NCBI GenBank assembly: GCA_950295325.1
Contig: OX485807.1
Coordinates: 46,902,440 to 46,966,439 of the forward strand
Reading direction: 5' to 3'
Length of the DNA stretch: 64,000 nt
Source of the DNA: Polytrichum commune
Taxonomy: Eukaryota > Streptophyta > Polytrichopsida > Polytrichales > Polytrichaceae
The notes beneath the pieces were generated by a model. The model worked only from the letters and a program-made list of their open reading frames with translations, had not been told where the DNA came from and did no database searches. Numbering within the stretch: position 1 is the stretch's first letter; every line of letters starts with the position of its first letter. Below, piece by piece: positions 36,368 through 47,746 of this stretch. The position numbers were made by a program, and so were the translations under genes.

Positions 36368-38829
36368 CCTGCAAAACGCTGTCACGCTTCCACATCTTAG
36401 TATTCGCACCTAGCACAAAATACATGGAAAGAATATTCCTTACGATTCAAGTACTCCTGCTGCCATCCTGCTCCTATGCCACTAAATCTACAAAAGATTC
36501 ATGACAGTAGACTAATCAAACAGCTTCATGAACAAGATAGAAATGGAATATAAGCTCATTGAAAACACTCACCTTCTATTTTGGTATTTAGAACCCCCGA
36601 TGCAATCTTAGTCTTCAGTCTTGCTGCCAAATTCAGACACTAGGATCCTTCTCTTAAGAGTCCAGATATCCAAACTAGTTGTGCGTTTACCAAATGGTTC
36701 CACTTCTAGCCCTCTTCGCCAGTAGGCATTGTGCAATTCCTGAGAAGATAATTGTGTGCACATAACCATCCTTTGAATGCCTTACACATGATGATCCAAA
36801 ATGGAAAATTTGGTGGAATGAGACTACAGAGAATAAAATTGCTCCTGCACAAACAAAAAAATACATATGAACAGTTATTACAGCTTCTGGATCATAGTGC
36901 AACATTACTCTAGGTCTACCAGATCAATCATAAAAACTTTGAAAGCTCTTGTATGGATATCACGTGTTAAGCAGCATGTGACACATGATCACAACGACCT
37001 ACAAGACTTATAAGCAGACGATGTCACATATCAGTGAAAAGCATCTTAAAGGCCCGAATACTAAGATCGACTCTAAATTTAATGTGCGTCTTCAATCACT
37101 GCAAATGTACAATGAGTTCAATGGCTAATTCTTTCAACAGATCTCAAAGGATACTTTAATCTAGTACAAGCATGCAGACATAGGTCCTACACGGTGTGTA
37201 GACATCGTGCAGCACATGTAGTACAGATAAAGCATTGCATTCCGCCTAGGAAATCGAAGTATCAAGTTGAAGCGTAGTCATGTCCTATTGACAAGATACG
37301 TAGGCATACAATAACGTCTATCTGATATATGGATTGTAAAATGAAGCTACTTTTCTTCAATTCGAAACGAAGAATGACAGATTCTTAGAGCATCGGCACT
37401 TCTGACGTATACGTTGATCACCACGTGAACACGTTCAGCAAAGACAATATGTTGCACGGAATACCTTCAAAAAAAATTCGGCGTCGGAAGAAAGAAAGGG
37501 AACGACATAAATTGCAAAAAATTATAAGCTCTTGGATCTACACAAAGATGTCTGGAGTAACGCAAAGCTGAATATAGAACATGTGAATGATTTCTCGGAC
37601 CAACCCAGAAATGTATGAAACTTCGTAAATCCAAGTTCAGATCGCTGAATGGCTGATTTGTCTAGTGGAAACCAGAGGTGCGCCAGACCTCCAGGGTACT
37701 CCAGCCAACCAATTATTTTTTATGCTTGAAGAGACCTAAAGATTAGCGAATGTCAAGCATCGCGAAACCTGTCAGTAGATCATTTGTCGGAAGGATGTGG
37801 CTAGCTCCATACCTCGACTGAGACATGATGGAGATGACAGCAATCGACGACTAGGCAAAAACTTCCACACAAAGGTTCTGCAAGACCAACGAAGGGATCT
37901 GAAGTGCACATGGCACATCCCTAGACGAAGTCCACAGCTACAGTAGCAGCAGACAAGCATAATAATGGCTGAACGATTTGCCACCCCAAGGCCCCCCCCT
38001 TGCTACATGGCAAATCCATGATAGCACATGACCTTAGCCTACCAAAGCTTCTCTTACAACACCAACCACATCACGTCGACATTAAGCCGTCCGCTACAGT
38101 AACACGCAGGCATCACAACGGCCAGACCAAAATTAAGTTCCCCTTTCCTGCACATCACCTCCTTAGTTCCGTAAATTAAGTTGTCCCCTTGCGCAAGACC
38201 TAACACCTGCGCCGCGTACCTTCTTCCTGCGATCTAAAGACACTAAATGGGCAGCGTCTGCTATGGATAACGTTTCAACTCGGCCGGATTGTGACACTAT
38301 CACCTTTTTCGAAGGTTTGTCCTGAACGCAGCAGCACCATAGCACCTGTACCAGGCAGCTTCTTACGCCAGTGATCTAGAGTAGTAGAATGGGAAGTATT
38401 CGCTCTGGATAACACCAGAACTTACACTTAAACCTCGTCCGAAATTGCTTTCCCTTTTGTTCTAAATAACGCTTCATACTCTGCGCAAGACCTAAACACT
38501 TACCTGCCACCGCGCGCCTTCTTCCTGTAATCTACAGTAGAAAAACAGAAAGCGTTCGCTTCGGATAACGCCAGCATCGTACACTTAGGTTATGCCTTGT
38601 TCAAAATTGCTTTCCTTTTCCTTCGTTCTAGAGAAGGCTTCACACTCTTGCGCCGACGCCTATACACTTGCCTAAACGCCTAGCACCTTCATCCTGCGAT
38701 CTACATTTGCAAACCGGGAAAGGAAGGGTGCCGGGGGCACCGTTCCTCCTCCCCTCCCCCCCTGACGAAACAACGCAGGCCCGAAGAGAGGCTACAAATC
38801 CTAAGAAACATGGACGACAGAAAGATACC
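36368..38829 (-). other. Probable 5' UTR intron of the STOP1-like gene
   Basis: A consensus acceptor (TTTTGCAG, ending at 36369) lies 17 nt before the ATG. A strong donor (CTGCAG followed by GTATCT, exon end at 38829) lies in the GC-rich sequence 2.5 kb upstream. Pairing the two gives a single long leader intron, but other first exons inside the interval cannot be excluded. The interval has no recognisable coding region. Confidence 0.4.
38180..38710. repeat. Degenerate tandem repeat upstream of STOP1-like gene
   Basis: Three to four diverged copies with a period of about 150-165 bp. Each contains a (TT/CT)GCG(C)AAGACCTAA-CACT-like block, then CTTCTTCCTGCGATCTA, then a block ending GGATAACG. 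The copies start near 38189, 38340, 38478 and 38643. They lie within the putative first intron or leader of the STOP1-like gene, so they may affect its expression. Confidence 0.65.
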
Positions 38830-39260
38830 TGCAGCATTGCCGCAACGTCGATGCAGACACAGATGCGATCGATTGCGAGTGCAGACAGACCTGCCTGGCG
38901 AGGAAGAGCTCGAGAGATGGGACTCGGCTGGGGAGGGTTTGAAGGTAGGAGAGAAAGGGCTTTGCGAAGGCCGTACACGAGGGGAGAGCTAGGTCGTGCA
39001 AGTGGAGGTAAAGTCTTCGTTCCCTCTCGCTGACTGCAGTGCTGATCGCTTCCTTTCCTTGCACCTGGCCATGGCCACGGCCATGGGTCCAGGAAAGGCT
39101 TCCTTAGGTTCCTGCCCTCCCTCCCGGTTCCCGGCCTCGCCATTCGCAGCAGATGCGGAGATGCTTCCAGCAGCAGGAAGTTCGCTGCTGGCATCACGGC
39201 CGATGATGTCACCTCGCCACAATTTTCACCAGTTTTCTGCACTTTAAAATCAGAAAAACA
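38830..39260 (-). other. GC-rich putative first exon and promoter of STOP1-like gene
   Basis: GC-rich sequence with overlapping frames on both strands (one minus frame of 234 codons at 38640-39344). These frames cross the strong splice donor at 38829 and have no domain, so I read the region as leader and promoter rather than coding. Confidence 0.35.
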
Positions 39261-39559
39261 AATACTGCTATGATTTTTCGGAATACCAGGCATTTCTCGG
39301 TATCTTCTGACCAGTGAGCACTGCGATTTCTGGCAAGTTGGCATGATTGTAGGGGTTAACTGAGCTTCTTACGGTAATAAGCTTGGTGAATAGCAGGTGT
39401 TCGAACCTGTTTGCTCTCCGTTCCCACCGTGCAGGAAGGCCCACGGTATCCCTATAATGGCGTCGGGAACCCTAACTCTCGGCCATTCTAGTGCCTGGCA
39501 CACGCTGGTGGGTCCCAGCATAGCTTTGGACCCCCCCCCGTGGGCACCCCAAACTTCAA

Positions 39560-40490
39560 TGACCCTCCCAGATGAAGATGGTATTCATCCATGTATACAC
39601 ACCAATTTTCAATCATGGGAGACTCAGATAATCCCACATAACATTATTCAGCTAATGAGTGGTGTTCAACTATTCTGATTTTATATTTAGTTTGAAGCAC
39701 TAGGACTTCGGCATCCGTAGTCTTTATTCTCGAATTTATTGATTGGGCCCATGAACACAGTTCATCAGCTTAGTTATATTATCCACACATCGCTTTTTAA
39801 AAGATTAAGAAGAAATAAATGAAAACACGATATTCCTATTATGATGCAATAAACCTTCCTTGCGGTTCAATGAATCTCCTAGATGAAGATGGTATTCATC
39901 CATGTATATACATCAATTTTCAATCATGGGAGACTCAGATAATCCCACATAACATTATTCAGCTAATGAGTTGTGTTCAATTGTTCTGATTTTATATTTA
40001 GTTTGAAGCACTAGGACTTCAACATCCGTAGTCTTTATTCTTGAATCTATTGATTGAGCCCATGAACACAGTTCATCAGCTAAGTTATGTTATGCACACA
40101 TCATTTTTTAAAAGATTAAGAAGAAATAAATGAAAACATGATATTCCTATTATGATGCAATAAACCTTCCTTGCGGTTCAATGACCCTCCCAAATGAAGA
40201 TGGTATTCATCCATGTATATGCACCAATTTTCAATCATGAGAGACTTGGATAATCCCACATGACATTATTCAGCTAATGAGTTGTGTTCAACTGTCCTGA
40301 CTTCATATTTAGTTTGAAGCACTAGGATTTCGGCATCCGTAGTCTTTATTCTCGAAACTATTGAATGGGTCCATGAACACAGTTCATCAGCTACGTAATG
40401 TTATGCACGCATCATTTTTTTAGAATATAAGAATAAATAACAATATTAAAACATGATATTCCTATTATGATGCAATAGACCTTCTTTGTG
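39560..40490. repeat. Tandem triplicate of a ~310-bp unit
   Basis: Three head-to-tail copies start at about 39560, 39870 and 40180, each with ATGAAGATGGTATTCATCCA near its start, AGTTTGAAGCACTAGGA in the middle and TATTATGATGCAATA near its end. They are about 90% alike by eye. A further diverged copy of the first part, with its left flank, lies at about 41030-41240. Non-coding. Confidence 0.85.
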
Positions 40491-40997
40491 GTTTATCGAC
40501 TATGCCATGTGGGGAAGAGTTCATGCCATGTCCCACCCTTACTAGTGACCATAGCTAGTGGACAACTCTTACTAGTATGGGGCATCTTTTCATTCACTTT
40601 TAGCCAGCAAACACTCAAAATCTGACTCACATTCAATCCAATTGATTGCTAAGAGCTCCGAAAAAATGCCCCGTATTGGTGGCAGTCGTCCACTAACTAT
40701 GCCCACCAATAATTATGGGCATGACCTTAGTGATAGTATTTGAAATGAGCCAAGATTTGACCTATGAGATGAGCAATGTGAACATGAATGCAATCGTGAC
40801 TTCTCATGTACCTAGTATGAACAGGAAGTATTTTAGGGAAAAACATTCTTGCAACTAGCTGCTTGTATCAATATATGTTGACTAATTAATCAAAGTTCAT
40901 GAGAAAAATTGATGTAAGATTTCTCATGATCTAGGTCTTTGGTCCACACCCATGACGAAGAGAAATCCACACCACATTTTAAAAGCCCGATCTCGCT

Positions 40998-41022
40998 CCC
41001 CATATATATATATATATATATT
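40998..41022. repeat. (AT)n microsatellite
   Basis: About 22 bp of alternating AT between CCCC and TTCCC. Confidence 0.9.
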
Positions 41023-41029
41023 CCCATTG

Positions 41030-41240
41030 TGTAAGAAGGCACCGTATTCTATATTGGTGTTGGGAACCCTATTTCTCGGCTCATTCTAGTGAGTACACTA
41101 CATCATGGTGGTCTCACCTCTTTGGAGTCCCTTGGTGGGCATCCTAAATGTCAACTATCCTTGCATATTAAGATGGTTTTCATCCACGTGAATAACCGTT
41201 TTTCATTCATGGGTGAAGATGTTCCCATGTGTCATTTGGG
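41030..41240. repeat. Diverged dispersed copy of the 39.42-39.64 kb segment
   Basis: Shares GGGAACCCTA, TCTCGGC-CATTCTAGTG, then the AAGATGG-TTCATCCA and TTTCA-TCATGGG blocks in the same order as 39420-39640. This links the triplicated unit to a larger, older repeat. Confidence 0.6.
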
Positions 41241-42600
41241 AAACAAAATGAGAGGCACGAGATCCTATTATGGTGCTCTAAGTTATCTTTTATGGTTATT
41301 TTAGGGCATGTTTACTAGAGACCAAGGGTCGTAATAAAGATCGATTGAGGATTTGTCACAATCATGGTTCTTGGTCTGAAGCTATGATGAAAAAAAAATC
41401 CAATCCATACCACATTTTAAGAGCCTTGGTCACTATATATAGTAATGTAAAGTGGACAATTACCTTAAATTAGTTTTTGTTGAGACATTATATTTGGGTG
41501 GTCTTGTTGTAAAATCAAAGTGAACACCAAACATTATCCATTTCAAATATATGTAGGGTTTCAAGTCACTTTATCATTTGAACTTGTCAATCTTATTTTG
41601 GGTGACTTATCGTAAAGCAAAGTGGGACTGATACTTGTTTTTCAACCAATGAGATAAATTGGAAAGTAGTGGCCACGGTATGTGTTTGCTAGTGTAAATG
41701 TGCCTTTATTGTACTCTCATCTTGGTGGGTCTCAACGCTTTGAAACCGCACATTCCCACCCGTCACTTGGATTTTTTGAGATTTTATTTTATAGTTAATT
41801 TGTCTATGCATTCATGAATGCAAATGGGATATAATCCACCTTTTTCAATTTGGAAAAAAAAGGTGTCATGGGCACCACTACGGGCCTAGTGAAGGCTACT
41901 TTAGCAATAGAAACAAATTTAACATCTAGAGGAAAAGGCTTCAGTAAACGAAAATTTAGGATGTCATGTGACTTTTTTAGGAAATTGTTGGGAAGGACTA
42001 TGTGTCAACATTTTTTTTGTATGTGGTATGGGGTGGCTTCAAGCACTTATTAAACTTTACATTATGGCTCCTTTCTTTTCAATGAGGAAACAAATGTTGG
42101 CTATACATATAAGAGCAATAAAGTTAGTTGGCTCCAATTTGAATTTCTAGAACAAAAACTGAAAATCCTACTCTCAAATCAAATGTCTAAATGAAGTACA
42201 TTGTACAAACTCGATATTGTTACATTGCAACAAAAACAAGAGTTGCATCATCAATTGTTTTATTTAAGAGGTCAAAATTGTGCAATTTTTGCATGACTCG
42301 AAATTGTTAAACTCTCACAAATATGAGCTTGATGATTTGTCTCTAGGGATTGTTCGTGTGTCCTACATATTCACCTACAACACACACCTCATATGCTTTG
42401 CGAAACCCATCCACATGTCAAAGGTGTTATCAAATGGAAAATCTTCCAAAGTATATAACTTTTGAGAGTACTAAGGGCAATTGTTTATTATTGAAGCACA
42501 ATAAAAACTGGAGATCGAATTTTACAAACAAATACACTGACATACACAAAGGCATATGAACAATGCTTGGAGTGAAATGATCACCTCCACCCTTGCCTTG
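41241..42600. other. Intergenic, no recognisable gene
   Basis: AT-rich; the frames at 41850-42150 and 42280-42559 have no recognisable domain. The segment at 41330-41440 resembles 40930-41010 (both contain CCA-ACCACATTTTAA-AGCC), again an old duplication. Confidence 0.5.
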
Positions 42601-42639
42601 CATGGCCTTTTATTGCACTTCTATGCCTTGGTTCATATA

Positions 42640-42790
42640 ATGCATATGAAATATCTCAACTCCCACTTCTCATAAACCATACGAAATTATTCAAACCTTA
42701 TTTATTTTTATAATCTTATACAAACAACCTAGTATGATATCTTCAATGTAATTTGATCTTCTAACTTTGATACTCTCACTTTGCGAGTAC
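42640..42790. repeat. Dispersed repeat shared with 55.28-55.41 kb
   Basis: Both intervals contain ATTATTCAAACCTTATT, then CTTCAA-(A/T)AAT-T(A/G)ATCTT(C/T)TAACTT, in the same orientation. They lie outside the two ends of the split Copia remnant, so they may be decayed terminal repeats, but they are too diverged to say so firmly. Confidence 0.45.
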
Positions 42791-43084
42791 TCAAAGAATC
42801 GCAATTTCATTCCTTTTAATAGTGTTTTATTTTCAAATGACATAGTTTTACAAAATTACTCAAAGATTCTAAACCATGTCATTCTTTTTTCACCATGCTA
42901 GGACTATATGTGGGTTCTTCGATCATTTTCCAAACACTCAGCGCACCCTTGTGAGGTATTTTGGCTATTCTAAAGGTTGTCATTCTTAGTCAACACCTGA
43001 ACTTGGTTGCATTACCTCGTTAGAATTATCTTGGGGCAGAGGTGTTGGAAAACATCATTTGTTTGGTGGTCATCTTATTGGTGC

Positions 43085-44031
43085 TTACATTGCAACTACA
43101 TTACCTCCCACTTGCTCCTCACGTTCCTCAATATATTTACCAAAATCAACCAAAGGTGATTTGGAAGATTCATCCACCCCACCCACAATGGAAGCCTTGT
43201 TTCTTCTACTTGGACGCATTTCCAAATTACATCCAATATTGATACTATCATCTATAAATACAACATCTCTCATATGACCAAATACGTCCGAATGTGTTAT
43301 ATCCAATGACTTAGTTATTTACCTTCCCCATTGTTGGAAAATATTGTCCTATGTTCTTTATCCTCGATACAAGCTTCACAAATCAACGAAGATATGGGAC
43401 AAAAGAATTTCTCTAATATTTAGTCACTCACTATGATTTGAAGTGCATGAACATGTTTCACATTAAAATGTTCAAACTGACAATGTCAAACTCTAAATCC
43501 ATCATTTGTGTTTCTTCATGATGTATCAAATTGGCCACATTTGTACCATGCACGTTGGTAAATTTTATTTTATATAAATTTCCATTATTTAGTCCCATTC
43601 CAATCACATTTCCATTCAGACCTCTCACAATACATTCATTTAGGTTGAATTATAGTTTCAATCCATTTGACAAAAGTTTGCTCCCCGAAAGCAAAATTGC
43701 TTGTAACATGGGCACATGGAGGATATTCTTGATATGCATTCTCTTGATTTTGTCTGTTATTATTGCCTCAAATATAATGATATTCATTCCAATTGCTTCT
43801 ACGATGCTATCATCACCCAAATAAACACTACAGGTAGCAATAACCTCATATGTGTCAAATGCCATCCTAAAAAAATCATATGGTTTATTACTCCTAAATC
43901 TATAATTCACTTACACATGGTGTCCAAATGTGCTCCATTGTCATCTTCTTTAGTGGTGCTTGCATTCTTTTATCCTTGTTGTTTATTTTGTAATAAGACA
44001 ATACAATGTGGCCCAATTGGCTACAATAGTA
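43085..44031 (-). pseudogene. Ty1/Copia gag-pol remnant, 3' part
   Basis: Read on the minus strand from 44031, the sequence starts in the middle of a CCHC zinc knuckle (CSQLGHIV). It continues into the protease region around 43910, where the expected DSGA active site reads DLGV, with TYEVIATCSVYLGDDSIVEA and IKNILHVPMLQAILLS. It then gives a GAG-pre-integrase trace (CEACIEDKEHRTIFS near 43390). At about 43300 LDITHSDVFG, the start of the integrase, jumps straight to sequence normally found after it, so the integrase core is deleted. Reverse transcriptase and RNase H are absent. The 5' part of the same element lies at 50380-50434 and 53141-53712 beyond two insertions. Confidence 0.85.
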
Positions 44032-44114
44032 GGGGGAGTGCTATCTTGTGAGCGGTGAGCAGTGAGCGGTGAGCAGTGAGCGGTGAGCGATGAGCGGTAA
44101 TTTGTGAGCGGTGA
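44032..44114 (+). repeat. Left terminal inverted repeat with heptad array
   Basis: After the 15-bp outer end the sequence is nine near-perfect heptads of (G/A)TGAGC(G/A), interrupted once by GTAATTT. The same heptad occurs, inverted and more diverged, at the right end. Scattered further copies (GTGAGCAATG, TGTGAGCATG) lie out to about 44320. Such arrays are plausible transposase-binding sites. Confidence 0.85.
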
Positions 44115-44894
44115 AGAAAACAAAATATTTGGTAATAGGACCCCTAGTATCATATAACCGTGGCCTAAAGAAACAAATTTTTAGGGTTCAATAATAAGAA
44201 GATTGGGGAGGACAAACAATATGAATGCTAGATTGCAAGTAGTGAGCAATGAAAAAGACCAATATGTACACGACTCGGGGTTGCTAGTATGTGAGCATGC
44301 GAGTGTGAACCTGTGAGCCTTCAATTTTTTCCCGGTTATGGTTTTTAAATCCGTTGGGGGCCTATGATTGTAGAATTACATGTAAGGGTGTATAGCCCAA
44401 ATGAACAACAAATGAGAATGTTACTATAACAATTTTGTACTAAAAATGAACTAATATACATTCAATTGTTGAGATAATAATTATGTAATTGGAGACAATG
44501 TGTAAGCAAACTCATGTTGAAAACAAATGTAGCACGTTAGAATGTCTCACTATAATACACATCAATGTAAAATTTGAATACATCATAACACCATCATGAG
44601 GGTGACATTTACGAAGTCCAAAACATAAAGAACAACAAAAGTGGATTGTAGATATAAATCGGGTAGTAGGTTTAAATTATTGAAGTTCTTGGAAATCAAA
44701 TATCAAAAATAAAAATAATGGACAAATGATCCAAACCATCTAGAAGATAGTTGATGGACACATGCATATCAGCCACAGTAGCATCAAAGAGCTTCTCGGT
44801 CTCAATAGCCAATTGTCAAATACAAAATAAAAATTAGAAAAATTGAATGATTGAAAAATTATTAAAAAAATAAAAAACATAGACAAAAAATTAT

Positions 44895-46327
44895 CACTTG
44901 AGCCCACCAAGTAGCTTTATGAAGCCACTTAGGAAACTCTATATCATTGAATTTTGGTTTCGGAAACTTGAGAGCCTCACGAAGAGCAGGTGAACTGTTC
45001 CACCTCTCAAGCCACTTAATCTTCATAGATGTATCCATTGCCGAAGTTGCTAACATCAAAAGCTTTTCTTGAGTCATCTCATGATTTTCATCGTGAGTTT
45101 CATAATGAGACTTCACCTGCTCTAAGAACATAGGAGAATGTTTAGAATCTACAATGGGAAGATGTTTCTTTAGTTCCGAATGGAAAGTCAATCTCACCCT
45201 CTTAACAACTTTGAAAACAAATTCATCCATTGCACTTGAAGTCCAATATGTATGATCAGGCTATTTTTCATAAAATTTTCTTTGAGCAGTAGCAGCAGCA
45301 TCTCCCAACTCTTGCTACACCAGGGGAAAAACATATAAGAGTATCATAAATCACACATAATAAAAATAAGATGCAATAAAACATATAGTTATAGAAATAT
45401 ATATATATATACAAGACAAAAAAATGGGTAAAAAAATAATATTTTAGAAAAAATAACCTAGTATAGAAATCCATTAAGAGCCTCAACAGTTAAAGTTAAC
45501 CAAGTCCTATGTTTCGATTTTTGTTTGGCATTGTCGGCAATAAGATCTTCTTTGGAGACAACTTTTTCAAAATATGAATGTGGTTGCCCATCAATGCTTT
45601 AAATGCGGAAAAACTTATGAACAAGATTCGTACAAACATGGGATTTTTGGTTCCTCTTGACAAAATAAAACAACCAATGTTAAGCGAAGAAAAAAATATA
45701 TACAATAAAAAAAATTAAAAAGAAAACCAAATGAACCGAACAAATAAAAATAGAAGAATGAAGGAATTACCAATTCATTTCATGTGAAGCTACCGTTGCA
45801 ATATTTCCCTTGACGTACAAAATAATACTTTCAACAACATAATGTCAAGTATGATCATGTGTATGATCTCGATTAATAATGTGCAACCATGCTTGCAAAC
45901 GGTAATTTCTGTCCCACACCATGAACATTTTGCCAGAGAAAAATTTAAGGTTCTCACCAGTTTGCAATATTTTTTCAAAGACATCATTAGTCCGTATCCA
46001 ATTCTTACTTCATGATTCAATGATAATATCGGTAACATCTATTATTTTCCTCTCATTATTTTCTAAGGCCATGTAAAAAACCCCATTGCTTTCCATATAA
46101 CCACAACCAACAAAATGTGCAGTCAGGTTCATAATGTTATTTTTCAAAAAAAGCCTGACAACGGGCAATGCAACCATTCGACATAGTGGAACGTTGAATT
46201 TTGATTTTGCCCTTGGTTGATACCTCAACCGTTCAAGACGGGAAGATGTATTCACAATTTCTTTCTTAAAAAATACATGCAATTGCAACTCCAATTGATC
46301 TTCAGAAAGAGGTACAACTTTCATATC
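44895..46327 (-). pseudogene. Second gene of the MULE-like element, unknown function, decayed
   Basis: A minus-strand coding trace starting after an acceptor-like TTTAG at 46328. One frame covers about 46327-45775. It includes VVPLSEDQLELQLHVFF, LNLTAHFVGCGYMES-like and ENNERKIIDVTDIIIES blocks, then NWIRTNDVFEKILQTGENLK and KMFMVWDRNYRLQAWLHIIN, with two in-frame TGA codons where Trp would fit. A further exon-like frame at 45230-44902 (ELKKHLPIVDSKHSPMFLEQ, then FPKWLHKATWWAQ) ends at a GT donor. I recognise no catalytic domain. It is transcribed away from the transposase, the arrangement of a two-gene element, and is not related to any host gene I know. Confidence 0.6.
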
Positions 46328-46497
46328 TAAAGCACAAAAAATATCACCCATATGAAACACAAAAACAAATTAAAAGAAATATATACTTATGAAAGAGATC
46401 ACATATGTAAACTAAAATAATATGCAAAAACATTTATAAAAGTGAGAGTATACATAAGGGAAAACCACATATACAAAAAAAATTGAAATTTCAATAA

Positions 46498-47267
46498 GAC
46501 TGGCCGTTAATGGCCACCCTTGTTGGAGGACAAAATATTAAGGAAATGAATGTATACATGAAGAAAGAAACACATATAGAAAATAATATGAAATTTCAAT
46601 AAGGGTGGCCGTTAACGGCCATCATTGTTGAAGGAAAAAAATAGTAAGGAAATGGGTGTATACATGAAGAAAGAAACACATATAGAAAAAAATATGAAAT
46701 TTCAATAAGGGTGGCCGTTAACGGCCACCCTTGTTGGAGGAAAAAAATAAAGGAAATCAGTGTATACAAGAAGAAAAAAACACATATAGAAAAGAATATG
46801 AAATTTTAATAAGGATGGTCGTTAACGGCCACCCTTGTTGGAAGAAAAAAAATGAAGGAAATGAGTATATACATGAAGAAATAAACATGTATAGAAAATA
46901 ATCTGATTTTTCAATAAGGGTGGCCGTTAACGGCTACCCTTGTTGAAGGACAAAAAATGACGGAAATAAGTGTATACATGAAAAAAGAAACACATATACC
47001 AATAAATCTGAGATGCAACCAAGGGTGGTTGTTAACGGCCACACTTTTAGATGGAGCAAACATAAGAAATATATGTATATATGTGATTTTATTTCAAAAA
47101 AATTATGTTGTTAAATGAAGAGTGAAACCCAAAAAAGGGTGGCCGTTAACGGCTGCCCTAAACTAGAACAGAGAAGTTAGTATCATACAAAGGGTGGCCA
47201 TTGATGGCCGCCCTAAACTAGAACACAGAAGTTGGCATTATAGAAAGGGTGGCCGTTAACGGCTACC
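46498..47267. repeat. Array of nine palindromes centred on GTTAAC
   Basis: Nine copies of a 22-bp inverted repeat with core GGCCGTTAACGGCC lie at about 46498, 46602, 46709, 46812, 46917, 47021, 47137, 47192 and 47246. The first six sit in a tandem unit of about 105 bp (with TTTCAATAAGG before and TTGTTGGAGG after the palindrome); the last three are about 55 bp apart. The copy at 46709-46730 is a perfect palindrome. The array fills the space between the divergent genes of the MULE-like element. Confidence 0.92.
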
Positions 47268-47746
47268 AATTGGAAGAGAAATGCATCTTGATTTGAGTCA
47301 CTTTTTGGAGTTACTATAAAATTTTCAAATAATTTAATTTATTTCCGCAAAAAATCAAGTGCATAGATTATAGCCTTGCCATTTACTCCAATTTTTTTGA
47401 GAATTTTTGGAGATGATGTCAATTTTACATAAATCGCCAAAGTATACTGAAATTAATATGGTTAGATTTCCTGCATAAAATCTTCGTTTTTTGAAGATTT
47501 TAGAATAATCCAAGATGCTTTAATTGTTTTTTGGCTCTAAAACATGCAAAACAAAATCATTTTGTTCATGCTATATACCGTTGGAATCGTATTCTCAGCA
47601 TGCACAATATAGTATACATTACATACCTCCAAATTTATTTTGATTTTAAAGTTATTCTCTTACCATTTCGTTCGTACAACCTACCTCCATCTCCGCCTCA
47701 GAAGATTGTTCTTTTTTTTTGTATTGTGTGGCGTATTTCTCCATGG

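Noticed and set aside
38640-39344. 234-codon minus-strand ORF
   Set aside because: It lies in GC-rich sequence open in several frames, crosses a strong splice donor at 38829 and has no domain; it is better read as the leader and promoter of the STOP1-like gene.
43531-44051. Plus-strand ORFs over the Copia remnant
   Set aside because: Shadows of the minus-strand Copia protease and gag sequence.
46498-47267. CRISPR-like spaced palindromes
   Set aside because: Spacers are themselves repeated (tandem ~105-bp unit) and the array lies inside a DNA transposon.
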